Assembly: GCA_003862195.1 (NCBI GenBank)
Contig: QOUO01000019.1
Location: 1-34,678, forward strand
DNA from: Coriobacteriaceae bacterium
GTDB lineage: Bacteria > Actinomycetota > Coriobacteriia > Coriobacteriales > Atopobiaceae
Direction of reading: 5' to 3'
DNA length: 34,678 bases
The position numbers and the translations under genes were made by a program. The number at the start of each line of letters is the position of its first letter. Positions within the stretch are counted from its first letter, which is position 1. Below the pieces are notes generated by a model, which was not told the DNA's origin, ran no database searches, and was given only the letters and a program-made list of their open reading frames with translations. Positions 15,204 to 25,122 of this stretch are shown one piece after another.

Positions 15204-16540
15204 ATGAGTGACAGGTGGGTCGGCTGGACGGCCGATGGCTGCAGGGGAGAGCTCAGGGGCGCGCTCGCGACGGTGAGGCCCCACGCGACGATCACGTTCG
15301 CGTCAAGCGCCTCCGACCTCAGGCGCAGGCTGCGGTTCGAGGACGCGGAGACGTCGGGGGCGATCGTGGGACTGAGCGAGGCCGGTGTGTCGGACATGAA
15401 CCTGGCGGCAGCCATTGCACACGACGGCGTGGCGGGAGAGGTGATCCTGGTCACGAGGCATGCCTCCGGGTCCCTCCGGTCGCGAGCCGCCCAGGCGGGG
15501 ATAGGCATGGTGATTGACATGAGCGAGGTCGATGCCGCGGCCGGGAGGCCCGGGGCTGTAGGAAGCGCGGGGGTTGCGCGGGACCTTGGGGGCCTCCCGG
15601 CCGTGGCGGAGGGAGCCATGGCGGACGACGTGCCGTTCGACCTGGACGAGCCTGACGTCGGAACGGGCTCCGAGGTATTTGATGACGAGCCAGGGGCGGA
15701 CCGTCCCGGCGCGAGGCGCGGCGTGACGCTGACGTTCGCCTCGGGGAGGGGAGGCGTCGGCAAGACCACGCTGGTCGCGGCATGTGCGGGAATCGCTGGC
15801 ACTTGGGGCATGAGGGTCGCCGTGGTCGACCTCGACCTCTCGTGCGGGAACCTCTACGTCGCCTTTGGCGTCGGACGTCCGGTGGACCTCTCGCGACTTG
15901 GCGGGCGTGCCCCCGCGACGCGCGAGGTCATGGGGCGGAGCTGCGCGAGGCTCGCGGATGACGTGTACCTCTGGGGCCCGTGCGAGCGCCCCGAGATGGC
16001 CGAGGAGGTGATGCCGCAGGTGGGACGGCTGCTCGAGTACCTGTCGCAACGGTACGACCTCGTGCTGGTCGACACCTCGACCACCTTCACGGACGCGGTC
16101 GCGGAGGCGGTGCAGCGGGCGGACAGGGTCCTTCTCGTCCACGACGAGGCTCCCGGCTCCGTCGGGTCGGTCGGAAGAGCGAGCTCCCTGGTGGTGCGGC
16201 TGGGGGTCGCACGCACGCGGCTCGTGAGGGTGTGCAACGTGGCCGACCCGCGGCAGAGGGAGGTCGTCAATCAGATTGTCGCCGCTGGCGCGTTGGAGGG
16301 TGCGCAGTCGTTCAGGGTGCTCGACGGCGGGTTCGAGGTCGCGGAGGTCGCCGCGGCAGGCGGCATGGCCACGCTCGTCGAGGCGGACGGTCCCATGGTG
16401 TCGAGCGTCAGGTCGATGCTCGCGCGCATCCTGGCGGAGCTTGGCGCCCTGCCGGATGCGGAGGACGCGCAGCGTGCCGCCAGGGACACGGCGCGCAGGG
16501 AGAGGTTCAGGTTCTTCTCGCGTAGGAGGGAGACGGTCTG

Positions 16541-16541
<1 letters not shown>
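15204..16541 (+). CDS. tadZ: TadZ/CpaE-like ATPase
   Basis: TadZ proteins localise and help assemble Tad pili at a cell site. The 445-residue protein has an N-terminal atypical receiver-like domain (about 1-110), a variable linker (110-170) and a MinD/ParA-type ATPase domain. The deviant Walker A is GRGGVGKTT with Lys187, followed by VAVVDLDLSCGN and LVLVDTSTTF. The family's usual lysine two residues before GGVGKT is Gly-Arg here. It lies 11 bases after the cpaB-like gene, with AGGGGG upstream of ATG 15204, and its TGA overlaps the ATG of tadA. Confidence 0.85.
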
Positions 16542-17887
<1,346 letters not shown>

Positions 17888-18824
17888 CGGCGTTCGTCGC
17901 GGCTGTCGTCCTCCTGGGTGGTGAGACGAGGAGAACCCCCAAGGGCCTGCTCTGGCTGACGACGAGGCGTCGCCTTCATGCCGCGTTCTCCCGGATGGCG
18001 GACACGAGGCCAGTGTCGTTCCTGGACTCCAGGTCCGCCTGGCACAACCTTGGCGCGGAGCTCGCCGCATCGGAGTCCCGTCGCGTCGAGCGGGACGCGA
18101 GACCTGGCTTGCCGCAGGTGGCGCTTGTGACGGATGCCAGGCAAGGCGTGGCCGCGACTTTAGCGGCGGGCGTCCTTCTCGCCTGCGTGCTGTGCCTGGT
18201 GGCGACGTCCGCCGTCGGCGTGCCCATAGCGGCGATCGTGCTCGCGGTAGGCGTGCCCATCTGGGATGGGACGAGGCAGCGGAGGGAGGCCAGGGTGCTC
18301 GCTCAGGAGATGCCGGGGGTCTTCAGGACCCTCGCGATGGCCATGGGATCCGGGGAGACGCTCGCCCAGGCGATCGACTACCTCGGCAGCCACGAGGCGG
18401 GCCCTGCCGGCAGGCCGTTTGCGCGCGCCTCCCTGAGGATGCGCTGCGGGGACTCGGCCAGCGAGGCGCTGGCCGGCCTCTCGGAGGAGCTGCATGCGCC
18501 TGGCGTGGGCCTCCTGACCACCGCGCTGCTCATCTCGCAGCGCACGGGGAGCCCGCTCAAGTCCCTCTTCGGCCATGCCGCGAAGCTCGTCGAGAGGCAG
18601 GGCGAGTTCGAGCGCATGCTCGAGGTCAAGACCGCCCAGGTGCGGCTTTCCGTGCGCATCGTCTGCGGCCTGCCCGTCCTCATGATCGCGTCGCTCTCGC
18701 TCCTCTCGCCTGACTTCCGGGCGGGGCTCGCGACCCCCGCGGGCATCGTGAGCATCCTCCTCGCCATCGGGATGGACGCGGCGGCGCTGCTCATCATCAG
18801 GCGCCTGATGCGGGGTGTCGTCTG

Positions 18825-19478
18825 ATGGACGCGGCACTCCTGGGGAGTGGGGCCCTGGCGTCCGCGTCGACCTTCGCCCTCGCGTACGCGCTGGTCTCCG
18901 GCGATTTCGGACGAGGCGGGGAGAAGGACGAGGGCTCCCTCTCGACATTCGCGGCGGACGTCGAGAGGCGGCTTCGCGCCATTGGTCCCATCGCGGAACT
19001 GGAACGCAGGGGGAGGGATGCCGCGCGGAAGGGCACCTGCCTGAGGGACCTTCCGTCGCTTCTGGACGTCGTGACGCTCGGCCTCTCGTCTGGGCTCTCG
19101 TTCGACGCGGCGCTCGCACTCTACTGCGAGCGCTACGACAACGAGCTTGCGGCGTCGTTCGCGGAGGCGATGCTCTCCTGGCAGGTCGGTGCGGAGAGCA
19201 GGGCCGAGGCGCTCGGGAGGCTCGCGGGGGAGCTCGGCGTCGACGCGCTGGCGAGCTTCGCGTCGACGGTCACGCAGGCTCTGGAGTTTGGCTCGCCGCT
19301 CGCGTCCGCGCTCGAGGCGCAGGCGCAGGCGATAAGGGAGGAGCAGAGGTCGCAGCTGGAGGAGGAGATCGAGAAGGTGCCGGTGAAGATGCTCATCCCA
19401 CTGGGGACCCTCATCGTGCCGGCGATGCTCATCTCGATACTCGGGCCCCTGTTGGGGGCGAGCCTCTCGCTGTCGTAG
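18825..19478 (+). CDS. tadC: Tad pilus membrane platform protein TadC
   Basis: The 217-residue second platform protein begins with a membrane segment (about 3-22), followed by a charged cytoplasmic part and a type II secretion F domain (LPSLLDVVTLGLSSGLSFDAAL, about 68-190). It ends with a long hydrophobic stretch (about 187-217). ATG 18825 overlaps the tadB stop. It is shorter than typical TadC (about 290-320), lacking part of the N-terminal region. The next gene, encoding the pilin, starts 82 bases later. Confidence 0.85.
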   Translation: MDAALLGSGALASASTFALAYALVSGDFGRGGEKDEGSLSTFAADVERRLRAIGPIAELERRGRDAARKGTCLRDLPSLLDVVTLGLSSGLSFDAALALYCERYDNELAASFAEAMLSWQVGAESRAEALGRLAGELGVDALASFASTVTQALEFGSPLASALEAQAQAIREEQRSQLEEEIEKVPVKMLIPLGTLIVPAMLISILGPLLGASLSLS

Positions 19479-19560
19479 GGACCGAGTGGGCCTGACGAAT
19501 TGGGGGTGGTGCCGCAAGGGCGTGGTGTGACCGATGGATGCGAGGAGACGGGAGCGAAGG

Positions 19561-19764
19561 ATGATGGAGCGACTCAGGAACGACGTCATGGAGACGGCTT
19601 GGGCAGTCTGGGCGGGTTTCGTTGACGAGGAGGGCCAGGGGACCACGGAGTACGCGATCCTGGTCGGGGTGCTCGTGGTGATTGCAATCCTCTCGATCGT
19701 CACGTTCAAGGGCAAGGTGCAGCAGCTCTGGGACGCGATAGCAAGCGGCATTGGGTCGCTGTGA
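19561..19764 (+). CDS. flp: Flp-type major pilin (prepilin)
   Basis: A 67-residue Flp prepilin, the likely main subunit of the fibre. The processing site is Gly25 followed by QGTTEY, with Glu at +5 and Tyr at +6 as in Flp pilins, then one hydrophobic helix (AILVGVLVVIAILSIV). The mature pilin would have 42 residues. ATG 19561 was chosen because GGAG (19551-19554) is correctly spaced; ATG 19534 would add nine residues. A prepilin peptidase (TadV) is required for processing but is not encoded in this window. Confidence 0.9.
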   Translation: MMERLRNDVMETAWAVWAGFVDEEGQGTTEYAILVGVLVVIAILSIVTFKGKVQQLWDAIASGIGSL

Positions 19765-20285
19765 GCAAGGCTCACGGGAGGGCGGGGAGGCGGTGGCCAC
19801 TCGCGGTCGCGATGCTCTGCCTCGCCCTCCTGGGCACCCTTGCCGCAAGGGAGGCTATCGTGCGGGACACTGGCGCAACGTCATCGCAACGCGAGACCTC
19901 TACGGGCGAGAAGGACGGCGCCCGTGACCGAGCGAAGGATGGCCAGGACGCGGCCGGGGGCTCTGGCAGCAAGGACAAAGGGACTCGGGGTGACGCGACC
20001 TCGGCTGCCGCGGCGGAGGGCGAGGGGGTGTCGACGCGCGTGATGCGTGGCGGCGTGGGACCCGTTGCCAAGAAGGTGCTGGCTGGTTACGAGGATTCGT
20101 CCGACTGCGTCCTCGCGAGGGCGGGCTACGTGGACCTTCTGGGAGGTGCCTGGTCATGCACCGTCGTTGGGGGAGATTGGGTGGACACGGTGGTCGTCCG
20201 CGCTCGGAAGGACAGGCGGTCGTGCGAGGTGAAGACCGTGAGGATGGACGCCTCGACCTGGGAGCGCGAGGCGACGGAGCTGTGA
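19761..20285 (+). CDS. Unrecognised membrane-anchored protein of the Tad operon
   Basis: I do not recognise this 174-residue protein. It has an N-terminal membrane segment or uncleaved signal (about 12-29, LAVAMLCLALLGTLAA), a low-complexity hydrophilic linker rich in Asp, Lys, Gly and Ser (about 33-90), and a compact C-terminal domain (about 97-174) with three cysteines (in DCVLARAG, WSCTVV and RSCEVK). GTG 19761 overlaps the stop of the pilin gene (GTGA), and the gene lies between two Flp-type prepilin genes. That position suggests a pilus-associated extracytoplasmic role, such as a minor component or assembly factor. It is clearly in the operon; its function is unknown. Confidence 0.75.
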   Translation: MSKAHGRAGRRWPLAVAMLCLALLGTLAAREAIVRDTGATSSQRETSTGEKDGARDRAKDGQDAAGGSGSKDKGTRGDATSAAAAEGEGVSTRVMRGGVGPVAKKVLAGYEDSSDCVLARAGYVDLLGGAWSCTVVGGDWVDTVVVRARKDRRSCEVKTVRMDASTWEREATEL

Positions 20286-20293
20286 GGAGGGGG

Positions 20294-20533
20294 ATGGTGC
20301 ACCATGGCATCGCTTGCTTCCAGAATCGCGCGGTGCCGTACCGGGGGTCCGAGGGACAGTCGACCGTCGAGTACGCGCTCGTGCTCTTCGCCTTCCTGGC
20401 GTCGGTCGTGGCGCTTGCGAAGGTCGTCGACTGGGCGAGCTCCGGAGGGCTCTTCTCCTCCGTCACGTCTGCGGGGTCCCACTCCGTTGGCGAGGGACTC
20501 CTCAAGGCACTACAGGACGTTCTTCTCTACTGA
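20294..20533 (+). CDS. Second Flp-type prepilin
   Basis: The 79-residue protein has a prepilin cleavage site after Gly21 followed by QSTVEYALVLFAF, with Glu+5 and Tyr+6, then one hydrophobic helix and a 58-residue mature chain. This is a second Flp-like pilin, distinct in sequence from the first. AGGAGG (20285-20290) precedes ATG 20294 by 3 bases and GTG 20297 by 6, so the GTG may be the true start. Its 3' end overlaps the next gene. It could be a minor pilin or an alternative fibre subunit. Confidence 0.8.
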   Translation: MVHHGIACFQNRAVPYRGSEGQSTVEYALVLFAFLASVVALAKVVDWASSGGLFSSVTSAGSHSVGEGLLKALQDVLLY

Positions 20534-21002
20534 GGCGGTTGTCGCATCGGAAGGCGGCCAGGCGACCGTCGAGGCGGCGGTCATGCTTCCCAGTCTGATG
20601 CTCACCCTGGCGTTGCTCGTGCAGCCGGCCTGCATCTTCTTCACGCGGGTCGTGATGAGGTCGGCGGCAGCCGAGGGCGTGCGGGTCGTTGCGACGGACT
20701 ATGACGGCGACCTTGGGGATTGCAGGGAGTTCGTCCTCAGGAGGCTGCGTGCCGTGCCGGATGCGCCGCTCTTCCACGCCGGCGGGAGGGAGGATTGGTC
20801 GGTTGAGCTGAGTCGCCATGGAAGCAGGGCGAGCGTCGAGATCGTGGGACACGTTCGGCCCCTTCCTCTGCTGGGCGTCGCGCTCTCGGCATTTGCGGAA
20901 CACGACGGCAAGGGCATCGTGCTCAGGGTCTCGGTGACGGAGACGGTACGCCCGAGCTGGGTGAGGGGGTCTTATGGGGAGTGGCAACGGATATGGGGCT
21001 AG
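20487..21002 (+). CDS. TadE-like pseudopilin
   Basis: The protein of about 171 residues has a class III prepilin-type leader: cleavage after Gly24 followed by QATVEAAVMLPSLML, with Glu+5, then a hydrophobic helix and an extracytoplasmic domain. This matches TadE/TadF pseudopilins, which are minor components of Tad systems. The start is uncertain. The only near in-frame start is TTG 20487, inside the preceding gene (47-base overlap); ATG 20304 would make almost all of the second prepilin gene overlap. The stop at 21002 lies inside the next gene. Confidence 0.75.
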   Translation: MARDSSRHYRTFFSTEAVVASEGGQATVEAAVMLPSLMLTLALLVQPACIFFTRVVMRSAAAEGVRVVATDYDGDLGDCREFVLRRLRAVPDAPLFHAGGREDWSVELSRHGSRASVEIVGHVRPLPLLGVALSAFAEHDGKGIVLRVSVTETVRPSWVRGSYGEWQRIWG

Positions 21003-23034
21003 GCCCATGGAACGGGCACGCCTCATGCTGGACTTGTTCCTCAGGCGGGACGGGGGCTACACGACGGTCGCCGTCGCCATTGCGCTCCTGATGAGCGTGG
21101 CCCTCGCCTTTGGCGTGGCGGTGGCGGAGTGGGGCATGGCGCGATCTGGCGACGTGCAGGAGGTGGCCGATGCCGCGGCCATGTCAGGGGAGAACTGCGT
21201 CGCCGCTTTCTGCACGGTGGCCCAGGTGCTTGACGCGTGCGTGCTGAGCATGGGGCTCCTGGGGGTGATCGTGTACGGGGCTGGCATGGTTGTCGCGGCG
21301 GTCCCCATCCTGCAGCACGGTGCCCCAAAGGTGTTGGAGGCGGGCAGGAAGATCCTGGACACGAGGAGGAGGTTCGCGAAGTCCGCATCCGAGGGACTTG
21401 AGCGGTTGGAGAAGGCGCTTCCCGCCCTCATCGTCGCGAACTCCGCCTCCACCGTGTCCGCGAACTCGAGGGGGGACGTCAAGTATGCGGGCCTTGCCGT
21501 CCCGTATCCTTCCGAGTCCAAGTCGGACTTCAGCCATTTGGACGACGAGCTGGATGACAAGGAGATGGAGGAGGCCGCGAAGAAGCTCCAGGAGGCGTCG
21601 AAGAGGAAGAAGGAGGCCATGGAGCGTGCAAACGAGGCGAAGGAACGCGCCTGGAGGGCGGATAACGTGGACGACCCCTCTTGCATGAGGGGACGCGCCC
21701 TATCGCTGGCAGGCCTGGACGATGCGGCGAACCCCTATTACTCGAGCCCGGCATCCTGGAAGTTCGACTTCGCGCGCCTGCGCGCCGTGAACTATTACGC
21801 CGCGCGATCGAGGGAGGAGCCGGCGACCTCGGGTTCGGCGGACAACATCCAACGCTCCAGCGCGAGGGCCGTCTTCTATCGCTTTGCCTACGACGAGATC
21901 TCGGGAGCGGTGTGCGAAGAGGGGGAGAAGGTCGATATCCAGTTGCCCGAACTTCCCCATACGACCGACATGGTGAGGGGGACCGATCTCTATACGGACG
22001 CGTCGTGGCCGTGCACGACCGAGGAGGACGGGACGACGCTCCACTGCTCCCTCGCGTGTCCGGGCGCCACGGGGCCCTTCGCGGGAGACGCGTCGCTTGC
22101 CGACATCGACTCCGGCGTCGTGAAGCGCTGCGAGGAGTGCCGAATGGACGCGCAGGCGATGGGAAACGTCGCGGACGCGTCGACGAACATCAACAACGGC
22201 TTCGAACACTACTGGCGGATCGTGGTCGAGGCTTCCAAGGATTACCAGAAGGCAAAGGAGGACGAGCAGAGGGCCGAGAAGGACATGAAGGAGGCCGCCG
22301 AGAAGTGCGAGTCCGCCTTCGAGAAGGCGATGCGGGTCCTGAGCGTCGACCGACCGAAGCTGTGTCCACCCGGCGCATATGGGTGCATCGGCCTCGCCAC
22401 GCGCGGTGCCACACAGCTGCCACGTGGTCTGACCAGCAGGTTCCTCAAGACGGGTAACCTTCCGGGAGGAGTCGCCGTGTCAGGTGCCGTCCTTGCGCCC
22501 GACGAGCACACCGACGGCCACAACGTCCTCTCCAGCGTCTTCGATGGGATAGAGAGGCCTGACAGGACGCTCTTCTCGGGATTGCTCGACGGAATCGGGG
22601 ACCTGTGGGGATCGCTCCTCGTCGGATATGGCTCCAAGTACGGCGATGTGAGTGCGGCCGCGAACAGGTTCCTGGATGGGATAGGTGGAGTCTTTGGCGA
22701 GAAGGTCGCAAGCTGGCTGAGGGGAAAGATCTCGGGCGTCATCACGAGGGCCGGCTTCGAGCCTGCCGACATGCGGCTCAGGAAGCCCGTGCTCACCAAC
22801 AGCCAGCACATCCTCGACAAGGCGGGCGTGTCCAAGACGGCGGAGGTGAGGTCGTTCATACAGACACTGCCCGAGGACAATGCCGGCATCGTCCGTGCGT
22901 GCAAGGCCAAGCTCGTCTCCATTCTCGGGAGCATGGGCGAGGTCACGGTCGCCGAGATACCCATCCCGGGGCTCGACGGCGTCTCTATCCCGCTGACGAT
23001 CGACCTCTCGACCATAGCGGAGATGATCGGATGA
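20974..23034 (+). CDS. Large TadG-like pilus-associated protein with coiled coils
   Basis: The N-terminus (about 27-75: GGYTTVAVAIALLMSVALAF, then GDVQEVADAAAMSG) matches the TadE/TadG-like N-terminal domain that anchors TadG proteins in the membrane. At 686 residues it is long. A second hydrophobic stretch follows (about 84-112), then charged helical, coiled-coil-like segments at about 189-230 and 420-457, with many Glu/Lys/Ala repeats, and several cysteines between them. There is no von Willebrand A domain that I can see, unlike classical TadG. AGGGGG (20964-20969) precedes ATG 20974. It is probably the largest surface-exposed part of the pilus machine, perhaps a tip or adhesive component; that is inference. 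Confidence 0.8.
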   Translation: MGSGNGYGARPMERARLMLDLFLRRDGGYTTVAVAIALLMSVALAFGVAVAEWGMARSGDVQEVADAAAMSGENCVAAFCTVAQVLDACVLSMGLLGVIVYGAGMVVAAVPILQHGAPKVLEAGRKILDTRRRFAKSASEGLERLEKALPALIVANSASTVSANSRGDVKYAGLAVPYPSESKSDFSHLDDELDDKEMEEAAKKLQEASKRKKEAMERANEAKERAWRADNVDDPSCMRGRALSLAGLDDAANPYYSSPASWKFDFARLRAVNYYAARSREEPATSGSADNIQRSSARAVFYRFAYDEISGAVCEEGEKVDIQLPELPHTTDMVRGTDLYTDASWPCTTEEDGTTLHCSLACPGATGPFAGDASLADIDSGVVKRCEECRMDAQAMGNVADASTNINNGFEHYWRIVVEASKDYQKAKEDEQRAEKDMKEAAEKCESAFEKAMRVLSVDRPKLCPPGAYGCIGLATRGATQLPRGLTSRFLKTGNLPGGVAVSGAVLAPDEHTDGHNVLSSVFDGIERPDRTLFSGLLDGIGDLWGSLLVGYGSKYGDVSAAANRFLDGIGGVFGEKVASWLRGKISGVITRAGFEPADMRLRKPVLTNSQHILDKAGVSKTAEVRSFIQTLPEDNAGIVRACKAKLVSILGSMGEVTVAEIPIPGLDGVSIPLTIDLSTIAEMIG

Positions 23035-23501
23035 GACTTCTGAGAGACGAGGAGGGACAGATGACCGTGGAGCTTGCAGTGATGCTTCCCGTCATGGTTG
23101 CCATCGGCTTGCTTGTGTTCAACATCGTCAAGTATGCGGAGGCCTGTGCCGCATTCGACAGGGTGGCACTCGATGCCGCGGTGACGCATGGCGTGTCCCC
23201 CGCCGGCGAGCAGAGCGGCACGAATGCGGTCGAGGAGGTCGAGAGCACGATACGCTCGGCGTTGGACTCGAAGCAATGCGAAGTAGAGGTCTCGGCGTCC
23301 GGTGCCTCAGGGTCCAAGCGACGGAGGGAGGGGCTCGCCTTTCCCATCTCGCCCCTCCTCACCACGTACACGTGTCGACTGCGCTTCCATCCTTGGCCCT
23401 GTCAGGTCTCGATTGCGGGCGTCGGCTTCTCGGTGCCGGTCTCGCTTACGCACGAGCGTTCCATTACGGTCGACCGATTCCGTCCCGGGGTGGTGATTTA
23501 G
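23031..23501 (+). CDS. Second TadE/TadF-like pseudopilin
   Basis: A 156-residue protein with a very short leader: cleavage after Gly9 followed by QMTVELAVMLPVMVAIG, Glu+5, a membrane helix to about residue 28 and an extracytoplasmic domain with three further cysteines. It fits the TadE/TadF minor pseudopilin family. ATG 23031 overlaps the stop of the preceding gene (ATGA), so translation is coupled. The next gene starts directly after its stop. Confidence 0.82.
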   Translation: MRLLRDEEGQMTVELAVMLPVMVAIGLLVFNIVKYAEACAAFDRVALDAAVTHGVSPAGEQSGTNAVEEVESTIRSALDSKQCEVEVSASGASGSKRRREGLAFPISPLLTTYTCRLRFHPWPCQVSIAGVGFSVPVSLTHERSITVDRFRPGVVI

Positions 23502-23870
23502 ATGAGGTGCGTGCAGATCGACGTCGAGGAAGGCAGCCTTGGCACGTTCGACGTGCTGGAGACGTGGCCCGAGAGGCTCAAGGGGCTGCTCGGCGACGTG
23601 GGCGGCTCAAGGCAGGTGCTCATTGCGGACTGCGGGTCCATACATACCGTGGGCATGAGGTATCCGATCGACGTCGCCTTCGTGAACAGGGACATGAGGG
23701 TTTGCCTGGCCCGAAGGCGCTTGCCCCCGGGAAGGGTTCTCGGATCGCGCGAAGCCAGCTTCGTGCTCGAGAGGCGCAGCAATCCTGGCATATGGCCTGT
23801 CGAGGGGGACTATGCCCTCGTCGAGGGCGAATGGAGCTTGGGAGGGCAATATGGGCGAGAAACGAATTGA
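23502..23870 (+). CDS. DUF192 family protein
   Basis: The 122-residue protein belongs to the DUF192 family: LLGDVGG, IHTVGMRYPIDVAFVNRDMRVCLARRRLPPGR. It has no signal peptide, unlike many family members that are exported. The function of DUF192 is not established. It starts at ATG 23502, immediately after the pseudopilin stop, and its 3' end overlaps the start of the FHA gene, so it is part of the Tad operon. A role in pilus assembly or regulation is inferred only from context. Confidence 0.82.
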   Translation: MRCVQIDVEEGSLGTFDVLETWPERLKGLLGDVGGSRQVLIADCGSIHTVGMRYPIDVAFVNRDMRVCLARRRLPPGRVLGSREASFVLERRSNPGIWPVEGDYALVEGEWSLGGQYGRETN

Positions 23871-24405
23871 GACCAAGGTGTGCCCCCGCTGCGGCGAGGA
23901 GCTATTCTCCGACATGGACATCTGCTATGGGTGCCTCTACGACTTCACGCATCCGCCGAACTCCGTCGCTGGAGCTGCCATGCCTCCTCTCGACGAGGTG
24001 CGGACATGGGCGGGGGAGGGCGATTCGGAAGATGACGAGCAGCAAATCGACGACCAACTCGATGCAACGCTTCCCCTCGACATGCCGGCGCGTGACGTCG
24101 GCGTGGAGGGTGCTGGGGGACTCTGGGTCCGTTCCTCGGACATGGAGACCAAGGTGGACATTCCGCCGGGAGGGCTGATAGTCGGCAGGGCGCCTGACTG
24201 CGACGTGATACTCCACTCCATCGCCGTGTCGAGAAGGCATGTCTCCTTCGAGATCGGCCAGGGTTGCCTGGAGGTGAGGAACCTGGGCGCAAAGAACCCA
24301 GCGACGGTCGGCGGCAGGGAGATCACTGATACGTACATGATGAAGCGGGGACAGACGGTGAGCGTCTGCGGGACGCTCTTTACCTATGTTGGCGAGAAGG
24401 CATAG
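23851..24405 (+). CDS. Zinc-ribbon and FHA domain protein
   Basis: The 184-residue protein has an N-terminal zinc ribbon (CPRCGEE at about 10-16, CYGCL about 15 residues later), an acidic linker rich in Asp and Glu (about 45-85), and a C-terminal FHA domain (about 95-184: GRAPDCDVILHS, VSRRHVSFEI, NPATVGG). FHA domains bind phosphothreonine peptides, so the protein probably reads phosphorylation by a Ser/Thr kinase. It is the last gene of the Tad operon, with GGAGGG 4 bases before ATG 23851, and could link pilus activity to kinase signalling. Confidence 0.87.
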   Translation: MGEKRIETKVCPRCGEELFSDMDICYGCLYDFTHPPNSVAGAAMPPLDEVRTWAGEGDSEDDEQQIDDQLDATLPLDMPARDVGVEGAGGLWVRSSDMETKVDIPPGGLIVGRAPDCDVILHSIAVSRRHVSFEIGQGCLEVRNLGAKNPATVGGREITDTYMMKRGQTVSVCGTLFTYVGEKA

Positions 24406-24409
24406 AGAA

Positions 24410-24444
24410 GGGCGACACTGGCCATTTCGAAGCCAGTGCCGCCC
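24410..24444. terminator. Bidirectional terminator between the Tad operon and ferritin
   Basis: A 13-base stem (24410-24422 with 24432-24444, one mismatch) closes on a 9-base loop between two converging genes. On the minus strand it is followed by TTCTCTATGCC, a fair T-rich tail for ferritin. On the plus strand the tail is TGAACGG. Confidence 0.75.
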
Positions 24445-24475
24445 TGAACGGAAGCTATGTTGCCAGCCCCTCAGG

Positions 24476-24994
24476 CTACATGGGCATCGTCGTCTGCTGG
24501 ACGTAGGTGCGGGTGAGGTACTTCTGGTCAAGGCTGAAGAGGCCCTGCGGGGTTCCGCCGAAGAGCTTGTAGTCCGAGATCAAGTCGGAGGCGTTCGTCT
24601 CCTCCTCGCCCTGCTCGTTGACGAACCAGTCGAGCATCTTCATGGTGCGGAAGTCGTTCGCATCATAGGCGGCCTTGTAGCACTTGTTGATGAGGCTCGT
24701 GACGTACTGCTCGTGCTCGTAGCCAGCCTCGAGCGGCTCGAGGTCGTTGGAGAACTCCTTGTCCGGCTTGTCGATGGCCTCCATGGTGGGCTTGTAGTCG
24801 TTGTCGAGGAGGTAGCGACGCAGGATCTTCGCGTGATCGACCTCCTCCTGCACCTGGATCATGTACCAGTTCGCGTAGCCCTTGAGACCGCGGTCCTCGA
24901 AGTAGTCCGCAAAGGTCAGATAGAGGTATGCGCTGTAGAGCTCCTTGTTGATTTGCTCGTTCAGTACGCTGCTTACCGTCTTGTCAAGTGCCAT
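24476..24994 (-). CDS. Ferritin
   Basis: The 172-residue protein is a non-haem bacterial ferritin, forming an iron-storing 24-mer that oxidises Fe2+. The ferroxidase residues are visible: Glu18 and Tyr25 in helix A, Glu51 and His54 in EEVDHAKI, a Glu in GYEHEQYV and FVNEQGEEE. The length and the four-helix pattern fit. AGGAG stands upstream of ATG 24994. It is divergent from the DUF2207 gene. Its role would be iron storage and protection from Fenton chemistry in an anaerobe. Confidence 0.95.
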   Translation of the reverse strand: MALDKTVSSVLNEQINKELYSAYLYLTFADYFEDRGLKGYANWYMIQVQEEVDHAKILRRYLLDNDYKPTMEAIDKPDKEFSNDLEPLEAGYEHEQYVTSLINKCYKAAYDANDFRTMKMLDWFVNEQGEEETNASDLISDYKLFGGTPQGLFSLDQKYLTRTYVQQTTMPM

Positions 24995-25053
24995 CTAAAA
25001 TGCTCCTTCGCTATTGGCGACCATCTTTCCGGCGTAACCTTGCCATGACCTTC

Positions 25054-25078
25054 TATACCCCTTTGGCTCTGGTATATT
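25054..25078. promoter_or_regulatory. Inverted repeat and -10-like boxes between ferritin and the DUF2207 gene
   Basis: TATACC (25054-25059) and GGTATA (25071-25076) form an inverted repeat with an 11-base spacer in the 128-base divergent intergenic region. TATATT (25073-25078) could be the -10 of the plus-strand gene and TATAGA (minus strand) the -10 of ferritin. A shared operator is possible; the evidence is positional only. Confidence 0.35.
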
Positions 25079-25122
25079 TTCGTCCAAAGTGTCTGGATTC
25101 AAACGGTAGGGAGACTTCACAC

